Part shown: positions 33,332-45,967 of the stretch, in pieces
How positions within the stretch are numbered: the stretch's first letter is position 1
Layout: each line of letters opens with the position of its first letter
Assembly (NCBI GenBank): GCA_024803745.1
Contig: JANJXV010000020.1
Location: 18,330,777 to 18,394,776 of the forward strand
Direction of reading: 5' to 3'
DNA: 64,000 nt
From: Megascapheus bottae
Taxonomy: Eukaryota; Chordata; Mammalia; Rodentia; Geomyidae
Position numbers and translations under genes: made by a program
Notes under the pieces: model-generated
The model's database searches: none
Seen by the model: only the letters and a program-made list of their open reading frames with translations
Told to the model about the DNA's origin: nothing

Positions 33332-35645
33332 CTGTAAAATATAAAAGAAACGTGAAAACTGTGTATTCATCTACAGCAATATACCTTACAACCCAAAGAC
33401 AAAACATCAGAGTCATGTCACAAGGTTACATAATTTCACAAGGCCAATATTGTAACTTCGTAAAGGTTATCCAAAGCTAAAAGATATCATTGTACCTTTG
33501 TCCCTTATATAGGGGGGAAAAAGACAATATATGGAATCTTACACTAAATTTTAGTTAACAGCTTTCCCAAAAAGCTGTTTAGAGTGTTTGATTTGCATGT
33601 ATACAGTTTATATGCCATGGAAATAATATATGTGACAACAAGAAAAGGCTTTGTCATGGTGAGGAAAATAACACAAGTCAGATAATGAAATAGTGTCATG
33701 AAATAGTGCCTATTGTAGTGTTAGGCACATCACCCATTGGGAATTGTTGGGTGTATTTTGGTAGAATGGTAGAACAAGAAAGAGGTGATTGGCTTTAGCA
33801 GATTAGTAGGGTTCAGGACAGATTATTTTTCCAGTCTAGTGTCTGTAACACAGACTCATTGGTTTTGAGCTCAAGAACTGTCTACACTTCTGCTTAAGAA
33901 AGGCTTATTGAATGTTTGTTTCCTGTCAGGAGCTGGGATACACTGATGAATAAAAGAGGGTTTATATTCACCGGCCACTCTTAAATCTCCACACATTCTC
34001 ATCATCTCACCACTTAATTTATTTGCCAAATGCAGTAAGTATCCACAATATGAACCTCATTGTAAATGTTGGCGATAAATCAATATCCTGCTTTCAGGTT
34101 GACACTTAGATCCCTTTTTAGCTCCAGTGCAGTTATGTAAATGTAAAGACAAAACTCTCTTCTAGTTTTCTTCCTACATTTTTAGGTGTTAAACTTGTTA
34201 ACATTAACACTGTAAAACATTCATCATTATTACTTTAGGCTAGCTTAATTTAACTCTCATTTCTATCATGGCTACTATCATTGCTGTATAAACTGCACAT
34301 GCTATGTACCAGTTCAAATGGCCATTTTGTTTTTCCATTAGTGTTAAGATTCTGTAACTGCTCTCACTGGCAAAAGAATACAAAAATCTTGTCCTCAATC
34401 TACTAAATGAGATACTTCATCTTTTTTATGACTTGAAAGGAACATAGAGAACTTGGAATGTTCTCAAGTATGTCAACTTGTATTATAAGAATGGGGAGAA
34501 ATCAGTAAATTCATCTCAGAAAGTGAAAATGAAAGAACAGTTTTCAGTATTAGCAGGGAATATTAATGTTATAAATGAGGGGAAAGCCCTTTCCAGATAT
34601 AGAGGATTTCAATCATCCTCAGAAATCACAAAATTTGTTCAATTATGGGAACAGAGCAGGTCAGTTCTCATCAGAATTTAATTTGTACACACAGTTCTCA
34701 CTGAGGGCGAATTATTGACTAGATGTACTTTTGCCTGGAATCTGAAGGAAAGACAATTTCAAAGTATACTTAATGTAACTGAGTATTAAATATGGAAGCA
34801 ATAAAGAAAAATAAACATACAATTTTACCATTTTTGCTGGGTGAAAGTAGATATTAAAATAGTTAACATTTGATCATTTAATATTTGAAGCTTTTATTGT
34901 TGTCAAATTATCACTGTTGACAATATTAAAATGAATCAATATTTATTAAATGGTTTTCATTAACCAGGTATTGTGCTAAATATTTCATTAACTAAACAGC
35001 ACGGAATGCTTTATAATTTTTTTGCAATAATCTCATTTAGCCAGAATTTTCCATTGCCTTAGAAATTTAAAAGCTATGTATTATTAAAAGGATTCATTAT
35101 GATAAAAATGAATATAATAAATGATAGAGAGAGACATATTCTTTTGATAATTGCAATATATTTGGCAAATAAATGAATGACTTAGTTTTACTAAGCAGGT
35201 TGAGCAGATGTGGACCCTATGACAATGTTTAAGCATAATGGAGATCAAGATAATTATAGTTTTACGATAAAAAGGGGTTTTCGGGATGGAGCTCATCTAA
35301 GAGATTTGTTTCAGTTAAATCTTTTCACAGAAGTCTGGAGGTAAATAGTAGTTCTATCCCTGATAGTTCTGCACCATTTACCAAAAGGAAGTGATGAAAA
35401 GGAGAGGGCTAAAAATTAAAATTCTGAAGCCAACAATTGGAATATCCTCAGACCCTGTATTGCTTTGAGCAAACCGAAAGAACTACCACCAGCCTCCTTC
35501 CATAAAAGGGAAAAAAATAGAGAGAAAAAATGACTGTAATGTGAGCCCTGAGAGATGAAGAGATGTTGGGAGTGTAATAATAGTGAAGGAAATCCTGAAG
35601 GCAACTGGACAGGGAACTCCCCACAAAATTCACATAGGTCTGAAT
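33332..35645. other. Intron sequence upstream of the SPAG16 exon
   Basis: About 2.3 kb without a recognised gene or interspersed repeat. Confidence 0.5.
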
Positions 35646-35650
35646 TTAGG

Positions 35651-35757
35651 GTTTTTTTTTTTTGTGTGTGGGGGGGGGTAGGTATGTGTGTGTTTTGTGT
35701 ATGTGTGTGTTTTGTGTGTGCGTGTGTTTTTTTTGTGTGTGTGTGTTTTGTGTGTGT
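35651..35757. repeat. (GT)n with T and G runs
   Basis: Imperfect GT repeat with TTTT interruptions and a G9 run near 35670-35678, at the tail end of the following minus-strand SINE. Confidence 0.92.
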
Positions 35758-35975
35758 GCCTGCTGGCTCTAGGATTTAACTTAGTACCTTAGCTTTTGAA
35801 CTCAAAGCTAAGGTCCAACCACTTGAGCCACAGCTCTGCTTTCACCTTCTTGGTGGCTTATTTGAAATAAGGGTCTCACAGACTTTCCTACTCAAGCTAG
35901 CTCTGAACCGTGGCCCTCAGGGGTCAGCCTCTTGAGATGTTAGCATTACAGGAATGAGCCACCAGTATCTGGCTG
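35758..35975 (-). mobile_element. 7SL/B1-type dimeric SINE
   Basis: Contains 'CCAACCACTTGAGCCACAGCTC' (right monomer), 'ATAAGGGTCTCACAGACTTTCC' (linker) and 'AATGAGCCACCAGTATCTGGC' (B1-like start), minus strand. Its tail has become the GT repeat. Confidence 0.82.
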
Positions 35976-36983
35976 TGTTTAGATTTTCAAGAATGCATTG
36001 GTTTCCACAGTGGCTACATTTGTTTGCATTACCAGCAGCAGTGCACAAAGCTCTGTTTTTCTTATAGCCTTGGTTGTTTTCTTGTTGATGGTCATTCTGA
36101 TCAAGATGATATGACATTTTGATGTAGATTTGATATTCTTATCCTTTATAGCCAAATGATGCTGAACATTTCTTCATGTACCTATTAGTACTTGTTATTT
36201 CTTCTTCTAATAAATGCTTAAGCACTTGGATTATTTGTTCTTTTGCTACTTTTTTAACTCTATTCTGTTCACAAATCTTTTATTCATTGAGTAGCTGGTA
36301 AAAAAATTATCCCCCATTCCCTAGGTTGAGTCTTGATGTTTGGATATTGATATTTTTTGATGTGCAAAACCTTTATAAATCAGATGTAAATTCTTTTGTC
36401 AATTCTTTTTCTTATGAGTTGGGCAATTAGTTTTATTCAGAAAATAATTACCTATGCCTATACATTTCAAAGATTTTTATAATGTTTTCTTGTAGGAGTT
36501 TCAGTACTTTAGCTCTTAAATTGAAGACTGGTTCATTTTCTATACAATGAGAGACAGAAGCTCCGTTTCAATCTTCTGCAAGTAGATAATCAGATTTCAG
36601 AGTACCATGTGTTGAAGAGGCTCCTATTCTCAAATGTAGATTCACTTTTTAGTCAAAAATCAAATAGCTATAGTGTACTACAGGTATTCTACTATGTTCC
36701 AAGATTTTTGTGTCTGCTTTTCTTCTAGTTCCATGTGGTTTTGTTATTATAGCACTGTGATATAATTCAATATCTGGTAGTGTGATACACCAGACATTTT
36801 CTTTTAGCTCATAATTATTTTTGCTATTTGAAGTCTTAGGAATTTTAGGATTTTTTCTATTTCTGTAAAGAAAGATTGAGATATTGATAGGCATTTCATA
36901 GAATGAGTTCAATAGTATGACTATTTTCACAATATAAAGCCTGTCAATACCAAAAACGAGTAAGAAAACCTTTCTGCAGACTT
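35976..36983 (-). mobile_element. Old L1 ORF2 fragment
   Basis: Minus-strand ORF2 wording: 'CCACAGTGGCTACATTTGTTTGCATTACCAGCAG', 'TTGATGGTCATTCTGATCAAG', 'CTAGTTCCATGTGG', 'AGCACTGTGATATAATTCAATATCTGGTAGTGTGATACACCAG'. Strongly diverged, no intact frame. Confidence 0.78.
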
Positions 36984-37435
36984 AGAAAACATCATATTAA
37001 GTGAAGTAAGCCAGACTCAAATGATCATAGGCTCAATGGTTTCCCTCATTTGTCCCAATCAGTACAAACCTTGGGCTCTCCTAGCAGATATTTACACTAG
37101 AACAAAACCTAGATACATAAGGCCATATAGAATGATGCTAAATGAAAGGACCTCTAGGATATAGAAACAAAAGCCATGTAGCGAGTGATTGTTGTCCTTA
37201 ATGTACTATGTTATCTCTCATCTCTTTTTCTGTCCCTTGGTTATCTCATATTGTTACAGTATCTCACTTTGTTATCTGATATATTGGATATATTTGTATT
37301 TGGTTACTTGAAATAGGATAGGGAAAGGGGGGAAACCATATGAAGGGTGGGGGTTGAGGAAAGGAAATAGGTACTAAAACATGAGAAAGGGTATCAATGT
37401 TTGTGAAGTAATGCACCTTCCATCTGTTGAATATA
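36984..37435 (+). mobile_element. L1 3' UTR, truncated by a SINE
   Basis: Starts 'CTTAGAAAACATCATATTAAGTGAAGTAAG' and stops at 'CTGTTGAATATAA', where the SINE begins. The expected 'TGTAACCCTTCTATTAATTACAATAAA' end is missing. It abuts minus-strand ORF2, so it is either a twin-primed element or a later insertion into it. Confidence 0.82.
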
Positions 37436-37563
37436 AGCTCTAACACTTGAGCCACAGCACCACTTCCAGCTTTTTTTTCTATGTATCTGGTACCTAGGAA
37501 TAGAACACAGGTCTTCGTTCATGCTAGGCAAGCACGCTACTACTAGGCTAAACCCCCTGACCC
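37436..37563 (-). mobile_element. IDL-Geo type SINE lacking the 3' third
   Basis: 'GCTCTAACACTTGAGCCACAGCACC' (part of the right monomer) to 'CTAGGCTAAACCCCCTGACCC' (left monomer start). The tail and distal right monomer are absent, together with the end of the adjoining L1. Confidence 0.87.
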
Positions 37564-39589
37564 AATGTTTAGGTTTATTAAGAGGAAAAAATTATTCCAA
37601 ACATTTTTTGAACTGATATATTAGCATGTCTTTTAGGAGATGTGCAGGTCTAGGCAAATTAAGTAGTAGCTAATTGTACCATTTCCTCATTAATGAAATG
37701 ACACAAATAAGTTATGAAATTAGGAATAAAAAAGAAAGTAAGATTTGGGAATATGTAAGTTGTTCAAGTTGAAGAAGAGGAAAATATACATACTTACACA
37801 TATATGAGTAATACATATTGTACATATACAGATATTAACATATATAGAACAAAATACATAATATTGTACTGTTTTGGTATGAACTTCTCTGATAATATTT
37901 CAGGGATTAATAAACATTTTAGTCATCAGTTAATGATTGTATCACCAATTATTCCAATGGATATAAAGGCAGGACTTTTCAAAATAATTCCAAAGAAGGT
38001 AATATACATGACACAAAACTATGACATTATATAATTAATCTTACATCAATGGGAAGTGCATTTGTTTTATCTCATTAATCCTTCATCTTCGTTGGTAATA
38101 CCGTCCTAGATTCTAGATAGTGCTAATTCAGCTTATCATTCTACACAACTTCCTCAAATCCATCTGTTTAGTAAAACACAGTCCAAGGATTTAATCCGCA
38201 TTAATCTAAATTAAGAGCCTATGCTTTTGAATTCTTAAACAAGGAAACATTGCACAGGACTTGATTAGATGAACTGTGGAATTAAAATCCATGAAGTGGT
38301 TTCAAGTCGTTAGTACTAAAAACACAGAACTGTAACTGCAGTGGAAGACACCAACACCAAGAGAATATTCAAAAAGTATACGTGACAGAGAACAATTAAT
38401 TAAGGAGGTGCTTACATCTATAATGCAGGACAGTATTGGGAAACATAAAAATATGCACATGAAGGAACAAATGCTGAGTTTGCTCTGTCCACCTTCGGGC
38501 CAGGAGGAAAAGAGTTCACTTTATTATTCCTCATTAAGAGAAATGACCAGACACCTAAAAAGGCTGCATATTTAATGGTGGGATTAGGGAAAGAACTGTT
38601 AAGTCTACACATCAAACACCCAACTCAAGGGGCTGTGGGATGTGAAATGGTTTCCACCCAGTGGGTAGCACTAGAATACATTCCCCAAGGGAATTCAAAA
38701 TTCTAGAAATGCACATGTCACAGAATTACGATTATCAGTATCCTTTAGTGGCACCATTCGTAGGGAGAGTGGTACAGTGGAGAGTGAAAAATCAGAACTA
38801 ACCTTATTCTTCCCTAGAAAATGTGATTTTTGATGATGAGCTTAACAACGTATAAAAACTCTGAGATTTTGGAATTCACTATTGAGGCACATGAATTTTA
38901 TGTATCTTGTAAAAGTGTTTCATGTGGCTTGAATGTAATTATGCATATTTAAAGAGAACTTTAGATGCTTGGTGGTTTCAGGGCTAAACAGAGGCTATGG
39001 GCTGCAAAATGATGAAAGCCAAATAAACATTCACTTGCATGGCATTGCAGTCAGTAATTGCAGTCTAAGCATGAGACAAAATCCAGACAAATATCCCTCA
39101 ACTCATAGAAAATCTATCACTTCACTCACCATATGGGGTGCTGGGTACTGTTTTAAGTATTAAATATGTGAATGACCAAAACAGATAAAAGCACATGGGG
39201 AGAAGTATACCTTTAAGGTATATTAAATAGTAATTAGAGATTACTGTTTCCATTAGGAGAAACTTTTTAAAAATGGAGATAGGTAGTGTTTGGCTATAGA
39301 AGTGTTGAAATATCCCAGCAAGAAGATCTTTCTAGGAATGTGAGCTTCGCTGAAGTTAAGAGATTCAAGAAACAGTCAAGAAGAGGAAAGAGCTAAGGAC
39401 AAGGACTCTAGAGCAGAAACACTGAAGTAAATTGGCAACCACTGCTAGATTTCAAAGTCTTTGAAATTAGGAACAAAACTGAATTGAGACCAAAATGGCC
39501 CTGTGCTTTATGTAGATGCAAAAAGCCCATGTAGTCTAGTTGCTAGAGCAATGAGACACCAATTAATTATTTTGGTTATTTAGGTATTT
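37564..39589. other. Single-copy intron sequence
   Basis: About 2 kb without a recognised gene or repeat. Confidence 0.5.
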
Positions 39590-39898
39590 AAGCTAGGTGC
39601 CCATGGCTCATACCTGGAATCCTAGCTACTCACAAGGTTGAGATCTGAAGAGCACAGTTCCAAGCCAGCCTAGGCAGGAAAGACTGTGATATTCACTTCT
39701 GTTATTTAACTACCAGAAACCCACAAGCGGAGGTGTGGTAGAAGTGTTAAAAGTGTCAATCATGAGTAAAACAACAACAACAAAGAAAACCAAATTAAAC
39801 AACAACAACAACAACACAAAGGAAGCCCACTAGAAACAATGCCTAGCCCCCAAGTTCAAACCTTCAAGACCTAGGAAGATCACACCCAAAAAGAAAAA
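39590..39898 (+). mobile_element. 7SL/B1-type dimeric SINE with internal (CAA)n
   Basis: 'AGCTAGGTGCCCATGGCTCATACC' to 'TTCCAAGCCAGCCTAGGCAGG', linker 'TTATTTAACTACCAGAAACCC', then a right monomer disrupted by two CAA stretches (about 39767-39783 and 39800-39817). Confidence 0.78.
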
Positions 39899-41842
39899 GT
39901 TAAAGATATTTAATATTCCTTAATCTACCTTTACAAATCTCACTTATGCCTTAAATTTTAAACTTCCAATTATCCATAGGACATCTACATTGGTACGTCC
40001 CATGGATTATTAAGAATCAGAATGGCTAAGTGATCAAATCTCTCCAAACTTGATCTTTTAGGTGCATATCCCATTTCTATAAAGGGTTCTGCATACCCAC
40101 ATTCCTGTTCCTCTACAGTCCTACTCAGTTAAGGTACTCTGTACCCTGTCTCATTTCAGGCCTTCAACACTTCACATAGAAATAAATGTAAGTAATTCCC
40201 TGCCTTTAACACTGGGTGTTTTATTTTTGAGGCCATGGTTCTCAAACATAGCTGATGCTTTTCTTACATAGGATATTTCCTGCTCTTGCTTACTATGTCC
40301 CCAAACGTCCGCACAAGTAGGAACATATTTTATTTTATCCCACTACTACAGTGTCTACACACAATTTTTGCTTCTGCTTCCCTTGTCAGTGATTGGAATA
40401 TTTAATCGATACTTTAGTATTAAGTAGATTTGTAGCATGGTTCAACTACAATGCCTTAATTTCTCTTGAGAAGCCACTGTATTATATTTCTTCTCTTACA
40501 CCCCTAGAACTATGCTGTAAAATCTACATAGCCATATTAACATATGCATACATATTAATCTTTTCGTCCTCGAGCCCACATTGTGTAATGCATGTAACTG
40601 GTGACTAATTTAAATGTAACCATGGCAACAGTGGAACTGAATTTTTTTATTTTCATTTAATTTTTATTAGCTGTAATTAAAATTTCCTTGTGTAATTGGT
40701 GACTATCCCAAGTGGTGTTTTACATAAAAGATACTTCTACCATTGCAAAGAGTTGTCTTGGATAGTACTACTTTAGATCATTTGTATTCAGTTGGGGGCT
40801 AGCAAAATATTTGGCTGGATAAATAAATGAATGGATCTTTACTTCTGTTTCTGAGTAGTCCAGACAAAATTTCTTCTCTCTTCAGAACTTACTTAAGAAT
40901 TATGCCAGATATTTAAGGAAATCAGATAAGTGATTTTTAAAGGACTTTATCATTTTAGAGTAGTTTTAACTTCACAGTGAAATCAAGAGGAAGATTTGTC
41001 TGCAAAAGCCATGTCTCACCACTTCAGATGGCCACTTGCTAAAGGGTGGTCAACTACATCAAACCATATTTATCAAGAGCACACCAATTATCAGGCTTCA
41101 CTCTTGGTGCCGCACATTCTTTGGCTCTAGAAAAAAGAACTTTGCATTTGTTAGGTAAGTGTCCTGACAATTGAGACATGCATGCCCTGTCCTCTTTCTC
41201 TTTAGTTACTTTTGGGGAGAATTTACTACTTTTAGCTCAGAGCTGGCCATTTACTATGGCCTTATATCTCTATACAGCTGGAACCACAGAATGTGCCACA
41301 ACACCTGCTTGTGAGTAGAGACACTGTCTAAGCATTAATTTATTTACATGTTTGTGTATTTATTTATGGCTTGGGTCATCCACAAACTCTGATTCCCCCC
41401 TCCCCCAAATCTCTTCCATCTGATATATCCAGGAATGCAGGCACCAGCAGTCTTATTCGTGGAGAATATTTTTATAAAATTTCTTCATATTTTATCTAAA
41501 TATCCCTGTCTTGGTTCAAATTATTGCAAGATCTGCTAATAGTTAATAGTTCTTAACTATTTTTAGTATATATTAATGGTGCAAGGCAGTTTCATTGTAA
41601 TAACTCCATAGATAATTCCATGGGTGTTTGAAATGTGGTTGGAATGAATTGATTCCATGTATTAAATCCCTGTAATGCTCTCCTTTCTCTCTTTTCTCTT
41701 TTCGTGTTCTGTGAGCTTCCTCGTGCTATGACTTTTAAAGCTATCTTTACAATTTAGTTATTTCAAAATGTCGTACAGATAGGATTAGACAGTATGCATC
41801 ATTTTCAGGTTCCTTTACCTTGATAATATTCATTAAGTGTTC
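39899..41842. other. Mostly single-copy intron sequence
   Basis: No gene recognised. 41215-41310 carries faint minus-strand B1-like wording ('GGAACCACAGAATGTGCCACAACACCTGC'); too decayed to call firmly. Confidence 0.4.
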
Positions 41843-42037
41843 TTTTTTTTTTTTTTGCAAGCCTGGGCCTTGAACTCAGGGCCTGAGCACTGTCCTTGGG
41901 CTTTCTCAAGGAGAGCTCTACCACTTGAGTCACAGCACCACTTCCAACTTTTTTCTAAATATGTTGTACTAAGGAATCAAACCCAGGTATTTGTGCATGC
42001 TAGACAACCACTTGACCACTAGGCCTAACTCCTGGCC
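41843..42037 (-). mobile_element. IDL-Geo type SINE
   Basis: Full dimer, minus strand, T14 tail at 41843-41856, ending 'CTAGGCCTAACTCCTGGCC'. Confidence 0.9.
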
Positions 42038-42502
42038 ACAAGGGTTGGTTCTTTAGTAGACTATTTTTTATGGCTATAAAGATTCTTTCTAGAGCTAAAT
42101 AATATTCTGTTATCTAGATGAACAATAATTTATATGTTCACCAGCTAAAAGACATTTGGGCTGTTTAAAATTAAAAGTATCCCTAATTTTTGTGAGAATA
42201 TGTTTTTTTCTGCTTTATAAATTTATAGACATATTGTGATTGTTTACATATAAAGAAAAAATACAGAAAAGGTATTTGTATGGTACATGATGGTATATAT
42301 TCTCCCATAATCATTTACTTTAAATTAACAATTGATATTTTAGCAATCAAGGCACAAAACTTATTTAGGCTTTTTTAAAGTTATGATAATTATTTTGGGC
42401 TGTTGAGAGCTAATTACTGAGATAACCTTATGAAATGGAAACTACACTCTTTATGAGATCATATATTATATTGGTTATATAATTTAGAGAAGCACTAATA
42501 TT
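42038..42502. other. Single-copy intron sequence
   Basis: AT-rich, no gene or repeat recognised. Confidence 0.5.
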
Positions 42503-43035
42503 TTTCATATATTTTTATTGTAATTAATAGAAGGGTTACATTATATTCGCCAGATAGAAGGTGAATTAATTCACATACATTAATACACTTTCTCATTTCT
42601 TGGTCCCCATTTCCCTCCCCCCAACCCCCATCCCTCAACTTGTTTTCCCCCATTCCCTATCCAATTTCAAATAACCAAATACAAATATATCCAATATATC
42701 AGATAACAAAGTGAGATGCTGTAACAATATGAGATAACCAAGGGACTGCAAAAGAGATGAGAGATAACATAAAACATTAAGGAAAATAATCACTCATTAT
42801 TTCTATATCCTAGAGGTCCTTTCATTTAGCATCATATTATATGGCCTTATGTATTTAGGTTTTGCACTGTTGCAAATCTCTGCTAGGAGAGCCCAAGGTT
42901 TCTACTGATTATGACAAATGAGGGAAACCATTGAGCCTCTATTATTTGACTCTGGCTTACTTCACTTAATATGATTTTTTCTAAGTCTTTCCATTTCCTT
43001 ATAAATGGGGTGATAAGTGGGACTGCATTTTACTG
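42503..43035 (-). mobile_element. L1 3' end, left arm of a head-to-head L1 pair
   Basis: Minus-strand copy running from the tail ('TTTTATTGTAATTAATAGAAGG' at 42515) to 'CTTTCCATTTCCTTATAAATGGGGTGATAAG'. Reverse complement of nearly all of 43708-44262. Confidence 0.9.
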
Positions 43036-44262
43036 CAGAGCTTCTATATGGCAAAGGACATAGCTAGCAAATTAACTAGAAAGCCTACAGAGTGGGAGAT
43101 GATCTTCACAAACCACACAATGGACAAAGGCCTCATATCTAAAATATATCAACAGCTCAAAAAATTGAATCACTCCCAAACTAATCTTCAAAGAAACAAC
43201 CATCCCATTAAAAGATGGGCCAAAGACTTAAAGAGAGTGTTCTCTGAAGAAGAAATAAAAATGGCCTATAGAGACATGAAGAAATGCCAACATCTATGGC
43301 CATAGAAGAAATGCAAATCTGAACAACTCTAAGATTCCACCTCACTCCAGTGAGAATGGCCATGATCAAGAAATCTAATAACAACAGATGCTGGAAGGGA
43401 TGCTGCTAGGAGAGATCACTACTACACTGTTGGTGGGAGTGCAAACTCGTTCAACCAATATGGAAAGCAATATGGAGGTTCCTCAAAAGATGAAACATAG
43501 AACTCCCCTATGACCCAGCAATTCCACTACTTGGCATTTACCCAATCTTCCAGAAACAAAGACATACTAAATCCACCAGCACAAAGATGTTCATTGCAGC
43601 AGTATTTACCATAGCAAAGATATGGAACCAACCTAGATGCCCCTCAGTTGATGAGTGGATCAAGAAGATGTGGTATTTGTAAACAATGGAATTCTATGCT
43701 GCTATCAGAAAGAATGGCATCACCCCATTTATAAGGAAATGGAAAGACTTAGAAAAAAATCATTTTAAGTGAAGTAAGCCAGAGTTATATAATATAGGCT
43801 CAATGGTTTCCCTCATTTGTCATAATCAGTGGAAACCTTGGGCTCTCCTAGCAGAGATTTACAATAGAACAAAACCTAGATACATAAGGCCATATAGTAT
43901 GATGCTAAATGAAAGAACCTCCAGAATACAGAAACAAAAACCATATAATGAGTGATTGTTGTCCTTAATGTACTATGTTATCTCTCATCTCTTTTGCTGT
44001 CCCTTGGTTATCTCATATTGTTGCAGTATTTCACCTTCTTATCTGATATATTATCTATATATATATATATATATATATGCATGTATTTGGTTATTTGAAA
44101 TTGGATTGGGAAGGGGGGAAAACAAGACGAAGGATGGGGGTGGAGGTGGGAAATGGGGACAAAGACATGAGAAAGGGGTCAATGTATGTGAAGTAATGCA
44201 CCTTCTATCTGGTGAATATAATGTAACCTTCTATTAATTACAATAAAAATATATGGAAGAAA
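43036..44262 (+). mobile_element. L1 ORF2 C-terminus plus 3' UTR, right arm of the pair
   Basis: 43048-43305 is still open and encodes the ORF2 stretch MAKDIASKLTRKPTEWEMIF and '[25 protein letters not shown]'. Frame is lost after 43305, but wording continues to 'GGAATTCTATGCTGCTATCAG' near 43688. The 3' UTR runs from 43745 to 'TTAATTACAATAAAAATATATGG', with (TA)n at 44054-44076. 5'-truncated and inactive. Confidence 0.9.
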
Positions 44263-45836
44263 AAAAGAAGAGCTAGCTAGAGAGGCCATGCCCAACTCAG
44301 ACAGCTATCTTTAATCAATGCACTTATGTTACATTTATTTACATTTGCACTAGCTTTGATTGATCATCTTCCTTCCTAAAACAACCCATGATGATTTAAC
44401 CTGCAATTTGAACATATTTAAAGACCAATTTGAACATATTTAAACAATTTGAACATATTTAAAGACCAATTTTTCAACTGCTAAATTTGTATATATTTGT
44501 GATCCACTTAATCAAGCTGCTCCAACTTCTTTTTTTAATGCACTGTTTCCACAGCACTGTTAGTCTATGTTGTTGTTGTTTTTTGTTGTTATGAATAGCT
44601 GAGAAAAAAATTGAAAGATGGCATAATCTCTTTTTTTCAAGAGTTTTGAATAGTTCTTCATTAAGGATTGATCACTCAAGCCTTTCCTTTTAGAAGGGCC
44701 TAGTTCTATATTGTAGAGATGAAATGTATGGAAGAGAAGACGTTATTTGGAAGAAGCATGCAGTCCTAGCACTTTGACCAGCACTGGTGGCATCTTTGAG
44801 GGGCCAATTTGTAAACCTCCTAAGCAACTAACACTTAATGCTTGTAATTTTATATTTTAGAAATAGTTATGGATAAAACCAAATAGATATAAGTGCAACA
44901 TTAATTCTGCAGTTGAAAAAATGGACACAATGTCTGTTTTGCAAGCTCTCTTCATCTCTGGATAGATCAATATTGTGTGGGTTAACCTGCATCAGCTCAC
45001 TCATGCTCTACTCTTCCTTTCCCAAATCAACAAAGGCAGCCTTCCTTTTGGGGGGGTTTGAAATAAATAGGATGTGATAATGCTGGAGCAAGTTTTGCAT
45101 GAATTTACATAAAAATCTGAATCTCACCGGACTCGCTGAAGAGTAAAAGCTAGCTACTCTTGATTCTACTCTGGAAATAGTATACCAAAGATGACAATTT
45201 TAGATAAACGGGCACTTCCTTTCTCAAGGAAGGAAGTTGGTCCTTCTATAATTTCAAAGTAACATGAGGGTGAGTGGAAGATTACTAGGCTTTTGTGACA
45301 GTGAGGAGAGGTAAATGAGGCAGCAAGCATCAAATTTTCAGACAGATTTATTTTTTTCCTGATTAGGTAAAAATTTGATTTTTTTCATTCACCTAATTGA
45401 GTTCCCCAAATATTTACAGAAAACTTCCTATGAAAAATGTATAGCATCATACTTCCAGTAATTTCAAAATAATTATTGAATTACTTAGCTATAGCTTTAA
45501 AAGATGTGTTCCACATTTCATGAAGAAATATAGCAAATTATCTAGCAAAGTTGGGAGCAGGATATTAATTACTGTTCTTAATGGGAATGTCTTTTTGCTC
45601 TCTGATCATAGCAGAAGATTCAGCTGGGTCCAGAGGATTTTTGCCATGTCTGTTTTATTTAATGGAATGACTACTTAAGGTATAATTATCTGGTAAAAGT
45701 TCTTTTAATATGGACAATTATTATTGCTTAATATAGTGCTAGCATAACTCTCAACATGTATAAGTGTAATTGCATGAATTTATAGTAATTTCATTATATT
45801 TATAATATAATATATATGCCAAATTTTAATATTAAG
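44263..45836. other. Single-copy intron sequence with short tandem repeats
   Basis: No gene recognised. Contains the tandem repeat at 44404-44472 and a GTT-rich stretch near 44568-44590. Confidence 0.5.
44404..44472. repeat. Short tandem repeat, three copies of a 19-22 bp unit
   Basis: CAATTTGAACATATTTAAA at 44404, 44426 and 44445. Copies one and three are followed by GAC, copy two is not. Confidence 0.92.
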
Positions 45837-45967
45837 CATCATCAAAATGGAGGAGATTCCTGATGGAACGGTGGTTTTTCAGTTCCAGTGGGGCAAAGGG
45901 CTCAAAAGGCACCTGGTATTTCCGTCAGAAACAAAGGTGTTCTGCTTCATTCAAACCCCAGCAGCAA
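45837..45967 (+). other. Exon-like segment of unknown identity (131 bp)
   Basis: Lies between a TTAAG acceptor-like AG at 45835-45836 (weak pyrimidine tract) and a GTAAGA donor at 45968. About 47% GC with two CpGs, in flanks of about 25-35% GC. Two frames are open across it. One contains AAAATGG, a good start context at 45847, and encodes MEEIPDGTVVFQFQWGKG and onward. The other leaves in phase 0 and continues open into the segment at 47723. No family recognised. Could also be a conserved non-coding element or an old repeat. Confidence 0.3.

Noticed and set aside
38418..39163. Open frames of about 65 residues on both strands
   Set aside because: Length expected by chance in intron. No splice context, no family resemblance.
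43048..43305. 85-residue open frame with ORF2-like protein
   Set aside because: A surviving piece of L1 ORF2 in a 5'-truncated element. Annotated as mobile element, not as a host gene.
45837..45967. Faint Kunitz-like spacing (WYF..C...F) in one frame
   Set aside because: The defining Gly-Cys and other cysteines are absent, so the resemblance is probably chance.
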